A stretch of DNA of 64,000 bases from Trema orientale (GCA_002914845.1 JXTC01000281.1:189404-253403), one strand, 5' to 3'; numbered from the stretch's first letter, positions 22,539-36,499 are shown. The notes: a model not told the origin generated them from the sequence alone. A program made the numbers and translations.

Positions 22539-25124
22539 CTACCAGTAATCTCCGCAAGAGCATGAACCTCCACTGAAGTGGTGAAAACGGTAGGAATCCC
22601 GCAAGATTATTAATCTTCCCACAATTTTGGATATGAGTTTGAAGGCGTTGTGACAATCTTCACATACTCTCAAATTCTTCATTACACGGATTGTTCTCCC
22701 AGCTGGTGTTGACAAAATCGCGAATGCCACAGCCAATTTTTCACTATGATATTTGAGCATATTCTCTTTCTCCTCTTCTTCCACATCATGTAAAACCAAC
22801 TTTGTGGAAGAAACATATCCTTCTCGCTTCATTTTCAAATCCAACTCTTCTAAGAATGCATAGATCTTATCCTTCTCTGGGTGAACAGAGTCCCCAACTG
22901 AAAATGTATGAATTTTGTTCTGCACTTCAACCCAACTATATCCTGGTACTTTCTGCACTCCTTTATCCCTCATTTTCAACCTCATCTTGCGAACATCACC
23001 CCATCTACCTGAAGCTGCGTATAAATTTGAAAGAAGAACATACATACCTGCATTTTTAGGCTCCATCTCGAAAATCATCTTAGCAGCTTTCTCACCTAAT
23101 TCAGTATTGCCGTGAATCCTGCTAGCACCGAGGAGAGCTCCCCATGTTGCACCATCTGGTTCAAAAGGCATATTTCTCATTAAATTCTGGGCCTCATCTA
23201 GGCGCCCAGCTCGACCTAAGAGATCAATCATGCAAGTATAGTGTTTTGAATTGGCTGTTATTCCATAATCTTGATTCATGGAGTGAAAATATTTTGTGCC
23301 TCTCTCTACCAAGCCAGTATGACTACACGCTGACAGTACACCAACCTGGAATACAATTAGAAGGGACTGGCCATTTTAGGGGGAAAAAAATGTACACGTA
23401 ATGAAAGGGAATGCTGTAAAACTTGCAAGATATTCGTCTTAGAGAGAGAAAAGAAAAGGAAAACATCATAAAATGATTAAAGTCGTTGATGCATCGACTT
23501 CATGAAAAACACTATATTGGAAGGCAACGGTGTAAATAGAATTATACTTCCACAAATGAAAAATTCTTAAAAGGATAACATCACCAATTACCATTGTAAC
23601 ATCGTCTGGAATAATTCCTGCTGCCTTCATTGACTCAAAAATCACAAGAGCCTCTTTGCCAAATCCATGTCTTGCATAGCCCGCAATCATTGTGTTCCAT
23701 GAGACTATATCCTTTTGTTGTATCTCTTCAAACACAACATATGCTTCTTCTATGCTTCCACATTTAGAATACATTACAAGTAGTGCATTCCCTACATAGC
23801 ATCCACTTTCAAATCCCGCTTTTACCAGTCCTCCATGCAATTGCCTTCCCAACTCTAGAGCACCAATCTCAGCACAAGTGCTCAAAGCACAGGTATAAGA
23901 AGACCTAGTTAACCTTTTGCCTTCTCTTTTCATCTCCACAAATAACTGTAAAGCCTCATCACCGTGGCCATTTTGAGCATAGCCAGCAATCATAGCTGCC
24001 CAAGAGATGGAATCGCGTTGGGGCATTCTATCAAAGATAAATCTTGCTTGGGCAACATCACTACTCTGAGCATATCCAGTGAGCATTGTATTCCAAGAAC
24101 TGATATTCCTACATGGCATTGCCTCGAACAATTCCCTAGCTATATCCATTCTCTTACATCGAACATATCCCGAAATAATTGCATTCCATGAAACTGGATT
24201 CTTTACCGGCATTTTATCAAAAATTATTCTTGCTTCAGCCAACATGTCATGCTGCACATAACCTGACACCATTGATGTCCATGCAAACACATCCCTAGCT
24301 GGAGACTCCTCAAATAACCGCCTGGCTTCAGACAATTCCCCATTTTGAGCATAACCTGTAATCATTGTATTCCATGAAACTGCATCCCTCGTTGGCATTT
24401 GATCAAAAAGCTGCCTAGCATCAGCTAACCTATTTTTCCTCACATATCCACCCATCAAACAGTTCCAAGAAACCAGTTCCCAGTCTGTCTTGGAACTAAA
24501 CAACTGGAATGCATCCTCTATTCTCCCATTTTGCACATATGCTGAAAGCAAACCATTCCATGAAATCTCATTCTTGTTCGGCATCTTTTCAAAAATCTTC
24601 CTTGCTTCATCCACATGACCATACTGAGCATAACCAGATAACATAGCATTCCATGACACGACATCCCTTTCCGGCATTTTATCAAACAGCACACGTGCTG
24701 CACCAAGATTCCTATTCTTCACATGCCCACTAAGCATCACGTTCCACGAGACCAAGTCTCTCTCAGGCATTTTCTCAAACAGGTCTCGCGCAAGATCAAA
24801 CTTCTCATTCGAGAGGTACCCAGATATCATGGCGTTGAAAGAAACGACACTTCGTCGAGGCATATCGTTGAAGACACGAAGAGCAGCCTCCCATTGGCCG
24901 CTGCGCATGTAGGAGGTAATGGCCATGTTCCATTTTACGACGTCGGAAGCTGAGATGTTGGACGGCTTCTTCTTTGGATTGTGCTTTTGGGTTAGTGTTT
25001 TCTTCGAAGGAATCGGGTTTGGAGTTGTGCCCTCAGTGGTTGGAAGTCCGTCGTAGGTGGGTTGTGTTTGTAGTGAACGTAAGCAGGTGCCATGGAACTG
25101 TCCGAATGGGCGAGTCCGGAGCAT
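22539..25124 (-). CDS. PLS-class pentatricopeptide repeat protein with E/DYW domain
   Basis: Two exons on the minus strand, 25124-23592 and 23345-22539, join in phase into 2,340 bases, 779 residues. Most of exon 1 encodes tandem PPR motifs of the kind VSWNxMISGYxxNGxxxEAxxLFxxMPxRD, which bind RNA one base per repeat. Exon 2 encodes the E region and the DYW domain, with the cytidine-deaminase-like signature HSEKLA, CEDCH and a terminal DYW. DYW proteins edit C to U in mitochondrial or plastid transcripts; the basic N-terminus fits organelle targeting, but which organelle is not clear. The length and repeat layout resemble Arabidopsis At4g02750-type proteins (from memory). The 246-base intron sits between VTM and VGVLSACSH; most PPR genes lack introns. 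I chose ATG 25124; an in-frame TTG lies two codons upstream. Confidence 0.92.
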
Positions 25125-26569
25125 GTTCAAGCTGGAAGAAACTGCAAATGTTGCTACACTTCCTTTTGTCTTTCATCTACGTGTAGTTAATATGGTCAAT
25201 TACAAACATATCCCCGCAGTAATTTTTCGCCTGACTGGTACAATCTAATGACACGAATTGTTGTTCCTGCCAAATAAAGGTAGAACATATTGTTATTGCA
25301 AGTACTAATAAATGATCAGGTACCATCATCAATTACTTAAAATCCTGAAAATGAATACAAATGGAATTGTAGTTAACTTTGCTCTAAACTGTAGTAAGGT
25401 CTCAGAATCTGTGTACCCTCTCCCAAATGGTTGAATCCAGAGCCTCCCTCTTATACTATATATTAAAAATAAAAATTTTCCTCCTTCAAACCTGAGTTAT
25501 ACAACGGTAAAGTATATCAAATCAAAAGTAATTGGAACCCATTAAATTACAAGTCGTTCAACAATAGATACGTATATTCACGTATTATACGAAAGTAAGT
25601 GATAAGGCTAGCAATAAATCTTTCAGAAGGTAGTTTCAGGGTAGTTGTAAAGGTAAATTCCGAGTATAGTGCAGCCAACACAAAAGCAAGCAAAGAACAA
25701 TCCTCTTATACACTTCTTAAATCATATTAAAATAATAAACAAAAAAACATAAATCATGAATCATTTTACACATACAGAAAAGACGTCTCATGTAACAGGG
25801 CTAAGAAGTAATAATATCCAATGTGTTATGTAAGATTAATGCTTTATATGCAAGTTGATCCTAAAAGCTACCATATGCCAAGAAAGAACGATTAATATTT
25901 CTTCTGGTTTCATAACCTGCTACAGGATTAAAGTTACGATAATCAAGGATTAAAGTTCTTAACAAAATAACTTTTGCATTACAGCCAACAGGTTTTGGAG
26001 TACCTCGAATGGTAGATAAGCCTAGATCTGTAAACAACATAATAATAGTCTTGCCAAAACTTATTGGCTACTTAACCCTCCAAATATTGATTCAGAATTG
26101 TCACTTACACCTAATAGAGGGCCATAAGTGAGTACGCTTGGAGCTCGCCAACAAAATTTGGTGTTTGGTTTACCAATTGCAACTCCATGGTACAAACTAG
26201 CTGGCTGTTCCATAAAGAGGAAGAGTATATCATCTATTCTTTTGCAGTTTTCTTATAATACATAATTAGAGTTGTGATTTGAAGCTAGATCTACAAAATG
26301 AAATATTTAGGCTGCCAATACCAGAGGAAGTGCCACGAAATTCGTCATTAGGCAGCTATACATGGTAATGTTATTTGTCCTTCTCTAAACATCATGATTA
26401 CTTGCAAGTTAAATCTATGTCGTTTGGTGAGTCCATGAAATAGATTAAAACCTTGAAAATGTAAATACCTAATTTACAATGTAATTTTCAAAAATTTCAT
26501 GTACATAGCTTGCTCAAAATTTCTCTCTCCCCATAAATTACCAAAATTCTCATCACTCAGTATCAGAAG
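25125..26569. other. Spacer between the PPR and RIX1-like genes
   Basis: Holds the PPR gene's promoter side and the 3' UTR of the RIX1-like gene. The part from about 25950 rightwards is the source of (or sister to) the duplicated block at 19720-20482. No other feature seen. Confidence 0.4.
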
Positions 26570-29544
26570 TCACTCATCTTCCTCATCTGTATCAGAATGT
26601 GTAGATACATCCACAAGTTCAGGATATTCTTCAGAATCTGATTCATGGTCCATTTCAGAATCTAATGTTGAAGAAGTACCAATTGTGGTAAACACGTCGG
26701 ATTTAGCAACCGAGATATCCTGGCACAAGGCCATATCGTTATCATCTTGCTTTGAAGCACCCGAAGTAATCCTCTCAAACACTCTTTGAGATCCTGTTGA
26801 ACCATCAGTATTTGCAACTGATGAAAATTTTGCGGAAACAGAATCCTGACTAAGCGGCTTGGATTCAGGAAGTTGGTGAGACTCGGCCATAAGTTCATCC
26901 CCACCGTCTTGAATCTCCACATCTGCATCGGCCGCCTCTGGCTCCTGCTTATTTCCTTCAGGAATCTCTTTATTGGAACCATCGCCGGAAAGCTTTATAT
27001 CTTCACGAACTGATAAAGTTTCAGATGGATTCTTATTCTCGTATATAGTCTCTACAGGGTCACTCACTGCAGCTTCTGTTTCTTCTCCATCTCCCATCAA
27101 ATACTCATGGTGTACATGATCATCCAAGTGAGGAGCATAATGTTCCCTTCCCTTTGTGCCACTCGAAAATGGGGTTCTGTGCTTGAGTCTGTCAGAGTAA
27201 ATATTCAATGGAACTTCATGATGAACGTCATCAAGTGGAAAATTTGCTGTAGGGAAATCGTCCACTGAAAGGGCCCTGGGATGTATAAAAACTTCCAAGG
27301 CTAAAAGAGCATGTGCACAGAACTCAGCAAGTTTTGTTCCAGTTTCTTGTTTGCCTGCAGAAATCCTTATTACATAGTTACAAGATAAACTGCATTGAGA
27401 AACCTAGTATCAATTGATTATTTTTATATCTGCTTATATTATAAGATCTATTGACAAGTCCCTATAATTATTTGGAGGGTGTTGCATCTTGTAGGACAGA
27501 CTGGGATCATCATAAATCTAAGAGTGCATATTATCATACTTGGATTCTTTATTTAGTAATACATAATCCTATACGTCTTAGACTTCTTTCTATACTAAAA
27601 CATAATCCTATACGTCTTAGACTTCTTTCTACGCCATTTAATCATTGTCCATGGATGCACGTAGTTATAAAATTAAAATGCAACTTATTTTCAGAGAGCA
27701 CTTTCATTGACGTTGTCAGGTTTTTTCATACAACACCTAAAATGCAATAACAAAGACCCCAACTTCATGCTTAAGCTCCCTTTATTGTCTTCATTAGCAA
27801 ATACACATCTCTGTTCTTTCAATCAGGTTCATCACCATATGTAATTGCCAATATCCTAATTTTAAGAGGGGAAATTACGTGGATAAGTCTGTTGAACCCT
27901 CAAAAATATTTTACAGATGGCCAGTTGATACTCCTGGATTTCTTTCCTTCTCTAAAGTACTGTGTTTCTACAAAAATTTGTGATTAGACAAGTCCATATG
28001 ATGATTAAAAGTAGACTACAATATTGCGATAAATAATTTACCTCTGCGAAAAAGTTCAAGACCCTGTGCTAAATGCTGTGGATGGAAACGAGATGACAGA
28101 AAAGAGGCCAAAAGTGTTTGTAATGCTGCCAGCTGCACATTTACCCAACTTTCAGTTCCTTCATTAGACTGTATAATGTTTCTTTCCTCGCTGGCCCAAC
28201 CCCCTTTCGAAGAACTCTCTACAATATTTATCAAATGAAGATCAAGATTTAATAGCCAATGCTCAAATTTTGCATCAAAATTTGAGAGCCTGCTCTTATA
28301 TTTATCAAGATCACTCTTAGATCTTGAAGCACCACCCTGCAAAAGTACAAACATTCTTTTACACATACACGTACATATAAATTTCAAAGAGCACACTCCC
28401 GAGTGAGGGTAACTTTAGTTCTATGGCACTATTAGATTCATTGACCCAACATTCTGACAGACATTACTTATGAGTGATACACATACCACAGTAAGAAGAG
28501 CTTCCAATGCCTCAAGTGCGGCTATTCTCAAAGAAAGCAGAGTTGTCGGTTGGCTTTTCTGAGATACCACTTCTAAACTGCCATCAAGCCCCTCTTCAAG
28601 AAATCCAGCTGTAGAACCACGTTTCCTTTTTTTACGGCTTGGCTGTGATAATGATTCAGTAGAGGGCTTTGAGTTTGCACTTGTAGATGTTCCACCACCC
28701 TCATAACCAATGGGATTCAAATCAAGAAATGCATTATACAAAACTTCCTGTGAAAGACATAGTCCCATTCCTGATACAGAATTGACAGAATCAATAAAAT
28801 CTTCAAACGTGATTTCCAGGGCAAAAGATACTGACAGTTATAGGCAAAATTTTGGTAACACGAGAAGACACTGTGCACTAGCATAAGTAAGCAAATATTG
28901 TGATGAATACAATTGCAAAGTAACATAAATTGATTCCCATTATGTGGGACAAGCTGCAGTTAACATCTGCAGATGAAGAAACCTTACATTTAATATCAAA
29001 AGGTGATCTCATGTAAAATATGCTTGTTTCTTGTTTCCTCTTTTTTCTTTTTTTTTTCGAGGGAAGTATAATTACAATTGTCAAGGCTATTGTAATTATT
29101 ATCTCTTTTTGTCGGGAGTGTGATGCAGGGCTTAGGCATTCATCACAACCTGCTCAGCTGCTCTTTATTGTTCCGAGCATTATCTTAGGATGAAAAGTAC
29201 CCAAACAATGTAAAAGTTAATAAACTGAAAAACCTGTTGATGATTGTTCAGTCTTCCAACTCCTACTAAAGCTATCAAAATTACCTTTTGACAAAACCTG
29301 AAAGGACATGGGAATACTATCAAATTATCTTTTGACAAAACCTGTAAGGATATGGGAAGAGAGAGAGTTCAGTCTTCCAAACTCCTAGTAATACTATCAA
29401 AATTTTCTTTTGACAAAACCTGTAAGGATATGGCAAAATTATCTTTTGACAAAACCTGTAAGGACATGGGAATACTATCAAAATTATCTTTTGACAAAAC
29501 CTGTAAGGATATGGCAAAATTATCTTTTGACAAAACCTGCGAGG

Positions 29545-29582
<38 letters not shown>

Positions 29583-32500
29583 ATTAGCAAACTTACTCTT
29601 GTTTAAAGCAGCAATACTCAATGAAATCATGGAAGTGTTAATTTCTACATCTCATACTAAAAAACGTTATTCAGGCAATAATACATGCCAGAGAGAGAAT
29701 TAGCAAACTTACTCTTGTTTAAAGCAGCACTACTCAATGAAATCATGGAAGTGTTAATTTCTACTTCTCATACTAAAAAAAGTTATTCAGGCAATACATG
29801 CCAGTAGATTATTTGTGTTTATGATAGAGGTCCATGCCAGTAGCTTATTTGTGTTTATGATAGAGGTCCATCATCCAACATTACAAAAGTATAGATCAAC
29901 TTCGAGCAGTTAAATATATAAGTGCCAAATGTTTGTTAAAGCCATTAAGCAATGCATCTATGTCATCTTGCAACTTGCAAGATGCCAAAAAAGTGTCTAC
30001 ACTTAAAATGAACTTATTAGATGCTGATAGACCAAGACTATAATATTTTATTCCTAAATAATCTACTCAATCTCTCTGTTCTATTTTGCCTAAAATATCT
30101 AGGTAAATGAATATATATGACATCCATAAGCCGAAATATCAGAATGGATAGAAAATAAGAAAAGCCAAGCAGATAGAAAGATTTAATCTTCCACAAGAAT
30201 TGAGAAATTAACTGGTGTGTATCAAATCATACCAATTTCTTTAGCAACCTGACCAAGTTTTTGCCCAATAGTTGAATACTAGAACTTGACAGTTATTAAG
30301 TAAAACTAGATGGAGAATATGTAAATAAACTATGACGTACCAACACCCATGGATATCAACAATATCTTTGTAATTGAGTACATCTTTGTCCTCAATTCTG
30401 GTAATGCACATTTCTTAAAGTAGACTGAGATGAGGCGCACGATAGATGCAGCATGAGGTAAAAGTTGACTGTATGAAAAATAAAAATAAAATATAAACAA
30501 AAGGCGAGTACCCTATTCCAGGAAGGAAACGAGAAACAGAAAATAATACAAGGAAAATCTCTTGAAAACATACATGCTGACAAAATAAGGTACTAGAAGG
30601 GCAGCATTAACATTCCTAGATTTGAAAATAATTAAGCACATTATAGTATTATTCAGGTGGTACCAGGCCTGGTAGCTGACTCATACACATCCAATATGCA
30701 AAAGCACCTATGAGTATTAGTGAATTTCAAGCACAAGTACAAAACTGACATGGTACAAAGTGCTCTTCATATTATGAGAAGTTTTCCTTTTTGTTGCTGG
30801 TATACCTCCAAGAATGAATAAAAAAGGCACATGTCATTAAGCACATTAACCAACACTTTGGGGCTCCTGTTCTATCAACTTAGGGAACAACTGGTTATCC
30901 TGCATGGTAACGAAAGCTTAATTTTCTCTTTGGTCTTTTAAAAGCGACATCTTTTTTATGAATGGAGAAATCAAAAATCTAACCCTCAACTCAATCACTT
31001 CCCACAAGGAAGATTAGGAGGTAAGTGCAAGCAAGCACATGCATTCCTGCACATGCTTAGGTAAAATGAAGATGTTGATGATAACAACATAGTAACCTCC
31101 ACTAGATTAACAAAAAGGAAACCTCTTGTCAAATTCTAACAGGATAATGAAAAAAGAAGAAAACTATTCTAACTTACCTGCGTACACCCTTTATAATTGC
31201 AGTGAGGAGTTCCAGACTATAAAGGTGCAAAATGGGAAGTTCTGAAGAAAGTAACTCTTGCTGCGTGGCTGTAACAAAAGGCGGAAGTGAAGGTGGCAGA
31301 GAGGCATCCATCATCAGCACTCTTTCAACAAGAGTGAGTAAAAAGCGAACATGTACAGTGACCTACTATTACATAAAAACATCAGATTACTGAATAAGAT
31401 CACATTTATCGACAAAAAGTCTTTAAAATAAAAGAATTTGTTTTGTTTTCAATGTCAAGAAAAAGTACTTTTATTTTCAACATTATTAGAATGGACCGAA
31501 CCAAAGTTTGTCCATGGAGGGTAAGTAAAGGACTACAATCAGGCTGAAAGGCGTAGTCGATACAATAGAAGTACGCACAGACAATCTGCAATCTCTATTT
31601 TATTGAAAGTTTCCCAAGATAGCTAACAAAATCGAAGAGCACCTGAATAGGGTATGAACTTGTGATCATTGTAGAGCAGCAAAGAAACAATGCAGAGACA
31701 CTGGATGTTAGCAGATGCTCGGACCTCTTCCTCATGCTCTGCGATCGTACTCCTGACACTGCAAGTCCTCCAAATGGCGGAGGGAGATCTTTTCCTGGTG
31801 GAAGCAATAATCTTATGGCTTCATCAAAATGTTTAGTTTCTGGAGGGGGGGGAAAAAGTCATTATTGTCCTTAAAATAAGCAAATGAATAAAAGGGCACA
31901 CTAAAGGCTTTAAGGCACACCTCCTTCAAAACCATTAAAGGCATCATTCAGATGATTATTTATCCATATCAAAATTTTCTGCATCATTAAAGACCAACTG
32001 TCCACATCTCCTCTTGATTTTGGAAGCAATGCTAGACAATGGGCAAGCTTCTGAAAGTAGAACCCAAAATAAATTCACGTGCATTTCGGGCTTTTGTTGA
32101 AACCACAGCCATAATGAGCAAACAGATTAACTTTACCTTCAACATATTAAAACTGCAGGTACCTGACAAAAATTTTGAAGCAATAGCAGCTTCAGCCTGC
32201 AAGCACATAACATCATAAGTGATGAGGCTCAAACTTGTATTAGTAAGCCAGATCTAGTGCTTTTGGGATGAGGTTCAAACTTGAAATATGATAATTTAAG
32301 TTTCACAAATGGTTTTTGGGCAAAGATATCACAATAATAACCAACAGCAAGAAACTATCATAAGATGCATAAAATCATGTACTGTTTCATTTCCGTTTAG
32401 TAAATGAACTGGAATCATTTTCTGTATCCCAACAAGCATTTGATGTAAGTCCAGGAGTTTTGTTTCCATATTTTTCGATACAGAGGACTTTTGAAAGAAG

Positions 32501-35500
32501 GGTCCAACAAGTTACATACTTACGTTTTTAACAACAGTAGCAGTATATACTGTAGCTTAACCTGGCCCTAGCACGAATTGGGCCTAACAAGCTTATCGTA
32601 CCGCATCACACAAGACTACGGTACATTGTACAGGACAAGTGTCAAGGAAAACTTTATTAACAAGCTTGGATATCCAACTTGAGATTTGACTATTTAGAAA
32701 CAATCACATTAACTAAACAGACGACATCACTATGAACATTTCAGTATCTCTCTTGCTCGTTATTATGTTCTATGTTACACACACACGTATGATCCCACCA
32801 ATCTCTATGTTAAATTCTCCAAATCTGAAACTCCAAATGCCAAGATATATCAGATGCAGATAACATCAGTGGCCTCTCATGAAGACCACAACTGAAAATC
32901 TAGAATGTATTTTCCATTTTCCATATACAAGAAGCAAAGTTCACTGAATCATGCCTGAAGTTTGTAATATCAATATTAGTACTTACACTTTCATAATGAC
33001 GACCAACGGAAAATGGAAAGAAAGCAATAGCGGTGCATAATAAATGAACTGCTCCATCCTGCACATGAGTAAGGAAGGTAAGAAAAAGTTTTTTCAAAAG
33101 ACTATTAAAAATTATTAATAAAAACCAAAATTACTTAGCATAAAACAATTAAAAAGAAGAAACTGAACAAACTCATCCCTCCCTCTACGTGTGTCCAAAT
33201 GACATCGGACACACTTCTAGCCTGGCTTTCTGTACTCAAGTAATGGGCTTCTGCACGGGACAGTTAGGTCTTATTGGGAAAGCAAAAGGGCTTTGCAATG
33301 TTAAAAAAGGAAACATGCATTAAGCTAGGAAAAATAGATTCGACTCATTTAGAGATTTAACATTAATCCAAAACAGTGAGCTCGCAGACCAAAATTTAAA
33401 AATACTGCAACAGCGACTAAGAATAGCTGTACGTGATAGGTACCCAAAATTGTTAAGGATATACGACATCAGTGACATGCAGTAATATATGCTCTAAGTT
33501 GTAACAGATGAAGACTGCATTTGTTAATTTAAGTGAAAAAAACGCTGAAAATAATAAAAAATTTCAATAGTTTAATACAGTATAGCTTATAGCGAATATT
33601 TTTGAACATAAACAGCTTACCCAAACTGCCTCTGAATGATCATCATTTAACAGCTTCAGAACGGGCTGAATGACTTTCCCAGCATGGGCTGTCCCATCTT
33701 TCTTTACATTTGGAAATCCTCCCAGCCTAAATCAGAAAAGATTTCAAAGGTCATAAAAAGCGGCACCACCACAAATTTGCACTTAGGCTTCAAATGTTGA
33801 AAAAAAAAAATTCATAAGTATTTCAGTTGCAACGACACTAAGTCATGCCATAACACAGTTTCACGAAACACACTTTATGCAGATGCCATGGACTAGTGAA
33901 ATGCCAGTCCTTAAGATTTGGAAGAAGAAGGCAAGACAAACAGGAACTTAAGATTAGTGATAACCAGAGTGACTCACAAAGTTTCCACCCATGCAACAGA
34001 CTTGGTCTAATTTATAAATTGGGATATATTTAAGAGGATCGTAACTATTTTTATTGAAGATATGTCCGTCATGGCTAAGCAAGTATTTGATGTACCACCA
34101 TGTTTGCCGTAATGCCCAGTTGGTGTTTAAAGCACCGATCACATGGCAATGCAACCATATATGTGAAGATTATGTGTCTATTAGAAACACTCTACACATT
34201 AAAGGTTACAGGATGAGGGAGGCATCAGTGCGGTTCTGCACCTCTCTATTTAATCAAGGTCACTTGTGCTTGTTAAGGGAGAATGAGATATAACAGAAAT
34301 AAATTAGGATATGACCATAGAAAATAATGACCAATCATGTATACCATTCCTTTTGACTCAAATAAATATTTGCTTGTGGAGTTCTGAGGCTTCTGCCAAT
34401 TCAAGAAATATGATACAAGTATACCTTATGAGTAAATCTGATATCGAGGCACATGATGCCACCTTCACAAAATGAGAAGTTGCCGATACCTGTTTCAGAC
34501 ACAAAACAAAGCATGTCATATTCAATTATAAAGCGATGAAAATACATGTATACGAAATGTTCTCATAAATCTAAGTTAAGAGTAATTAACTCCACCCTTC
34601 AGAAATAAACTTCTAGCACCTTTTTCAAGGAATGACAACTTTAACACAAGAAATTATTGAATTCCATATTTTGGAATCATAAAGTATCTTTTTAGTGCAA
34701 GATCTCCAAAAAAAAAAAAATTTCTAGAGTATTAAATATAGTAGTAAGAGCAGCCCGGTGTGTGGGTGAAGGGAGCAAAAGCATTTAAACAGGATCAATA
34801 TAAAAAGATTCTAGAGTATTAAATAGAGTAGTAACAGAAAACAGTGGTCTACTATGCTGGATTTGAACTTCTAGTAAACTCTGGAATTTACATGAGAAGT
34901 AGTCATGTCTACAAGGAGGTTAGTAATCGGTATACCTGAATGTGTGATAGAAGCTTCTGTAACCAATCCGAGTATGATGCCAAGAAACGGTCAGAACTGC
35001 ATTCTTGACAAGTTACCCCAAGTAAACAAATTCCTGCCCAACATTTATCTGGCTACAACAGAAACGAAGGACAATATTAGTTGATGAACACATTCATGCA
35101 AAATTTAGAGATACAAATGCTATAATAACAAATAGATTATATTCCCCCAGCATGAGTTACCAAATATGGAAAATCATTAAATGAGATAAGTCTGAAAAGA
35201 AAATCAATGCACTTAACTCCCCGCAAAAGTAGCAGTGTAGTATCCTTGAATCACTTCATCACCTACACAACCTTAGGGTAGGTCTCACTGTTCCATCAAG
35301 TTAAATACAAATGACTTGTATAAAAATGGTATTTCAAATGTTGCTCCATAAATTTTGTTTTCCTGATTTTTACATAAAATCTAAATGGATTCCCCATATC
35401 CATCTTGTCTCTTCAATGCGACCCATTGGTAAGCACACAAAGTTCTAACTAACACAAACATTAAAGGCATAACGTGTATCAACATATGACTACTTCACCA

Positions 35501-36356
35501 AAGTGTAAGCCATCCGAAAAAGAAAAAACCTATGATAAACCAGGCCACATTTGCTTTTTCAGCTTAAACAGCAATTTTATCACCTATCACAGAGGGATAA
35601 ACAACACCAGAACAGTAAGGAAACATCCAGCTCCAAAAACGATAGAACAGTAAGGCCACATTGTTCACTGTTTCCATTTCTTCCGTGTCCATTCAAATTT
35701 GACTAATTAACTACTCAAGAGGAATTACTTTTTCTCGTGCCGTCTGTACATTGATGCTTTCCACTTTTCAATAATTAAAAAACAAATTGTTTCTCACATC
35801 AAAAACAACGACGAATCATGCGCATAAGAGTTGGAAAAAAATAACAATAACCTAGAGAATTCAACTTAAATAGTCTTTGTACCAGCACAATTATTAAAAT
35901 TACTTAAACAAATCGACAAATCACTCACAGAAAATACCCAAAAAAAACAAAAACCCGCATAAAAGCACGACTAAAGCCTCAACTTCGAGTTGAATTTTCT
36001 TATAAGTAGTCAAATGTAAACAGTATATGAAATAATTAGAAACAAAATAAAGCAGCTGCATTGTGCTAAGAACCGATTTATACACACACCATATCATTAG
36101 AAACGAGCAGCATCAAGCGTTTGACCCAGGAATCGACGGCGGATTTCCATTTGGAGATGAGCACTTGGTCCGTGAGTTCGTCGAAAGATTCAGAGAGGAG
36201 ACTGTGGGTTTTGACCATGGAGACGACCTTCGATAGCTGCGATGGACTCCCAAATGGGTGTTTATCGTCGGGGAGATGGTCTCTGATGAGCGTGCGGAGC
36301 AACCGAGGTCTGAGAGCGACGTCATTCATGTTACTGATTAAGTCGAAGGCCGCCAT
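26570..36356 (-). CDS. RIX1/PELP1-like pre-rRNA processing protein
   Basis: Thirteen exons on the minus strand: 36356-36090, 35052-34936, 34489-34425, 33726-33621, 33058-32987, 32196-32137, 32050-31921, 31839-31643, 31362-31178, 30468-30341, 28770-28487, 28336-28042 and 27354-26570. They total 2,691 bases, 896 residues, with every phase consistent. The first ~240 residues carry the RIX1-type armadillo-like region (for example CWAGICLLGVTCQE and SDRFLASYSDWLQKLL). The middle is leucine-rich and helical, with a basic RKKKRKRG patch in exon 11 that is a likely nuclear signal. The C-terminus is strongly acidic and ends DTDEEDE, as in PELP1/Rix1 proteins. The family acts in the nucleolus, in a complex needed for ITS2 processing and 60S subunit maturation. 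Telo-boxes upstream fit a ribosome-biogenesis gene. Confidence 0.92.
27545..27635. repeat. Short tandem duplication in intron 12 of the RIX1-like gene
   Basis: A block of about 40 bases containing ATAATCCTATACGTCTTAGA occurs twice in a row, at about 27562 and 27602. It lies in intron 12 (27355-28041) and carries no recognisable gene. Confidence 0.7.
29281..29545. repeat. Minisatellite in intron 10 of the RIX1-like gene
   Basis: The motif TTTTGACAAAACCT occurs six times in about 265 bases, within longer units that continue (G)TAAGGAYATGG and sometimes AATACTATCAAA. Unit spacing alternates between roughly 35 and 46 bases, with one wider gap. The tract runs into a GA dinucleotide repeat at 29549-29580. 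The open frames it creates on both strands are repeat artefacts. Confidence 0.85.
29581..29870. repeat. Two nested tandem duplications in intron 10
   Basis: A 116-base block starting GAATTAGCAAACTTACTC at 29581 is repeated from 29697 with few differences. It is followed by a duplicated block of about 35 bases containing TTATTTGTGTTTATGATAGA (about 29808-29870). All lies within intron 10 (28771-30340). Confidence 0.8.
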
Positions 36357-36412
36357 TGGAGTCGAAACCTCGAGCTCTGAGAGTGTGCTAGAGGAGAGTT
36401 TGGGGAAAGGGG

Positions 36413-36447
36413 TTAGGGTTTAAGGGTTTTGATCTGTTAAACCCTAA
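36413..36447. promoter_or_regulatory. Inverted pair of telo-box motifs upstream of the RIX1-like gene
   Basis: TTAGGGTTT at 36413-36421 and AAACCCTAA at 36439-36447 lie 57-91 bases upstream of the ATG (minus-strand gene). The telo-box AAACCCTAA is a well-known element in promoters of plant ribosomal-protein and ribosome-biogenesis genes. The two copies face each other. Function here is inferred. Confidence 0.6.
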
Positions 36448-36499
36448 TTCAGAACATAGCCGTTTGTGTAAAATGTAATTATACAGGTTGTGAACGCTG

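Noticed and set aside
23964..25248. Several plus-strand frames opposite the PPR gene
   Set aside because: Low-information translations antisense to repeated PPR codons; the minus strand is clearly coding.
29281..29545. CRISPR-like regular repeats
   Set aside because: Plant nuclear intron; spacers are not unique and unit spacing is irregular. This is a minisatellite.
29320..29606. Repetitive frames on both strands (FDKTCKDM-type and PYPYRFCQK-type repeats)
   Set aside because: They arise from the minisatellite with a unit length compatible with open frames, inside an intron. Not a repeat protein.
34054..34293. 79-codon frame in intron 3 of the RIX1-like gene
   Set aside because: Within a spliced intron, no recognisable domain, wrong strand for the host gene.
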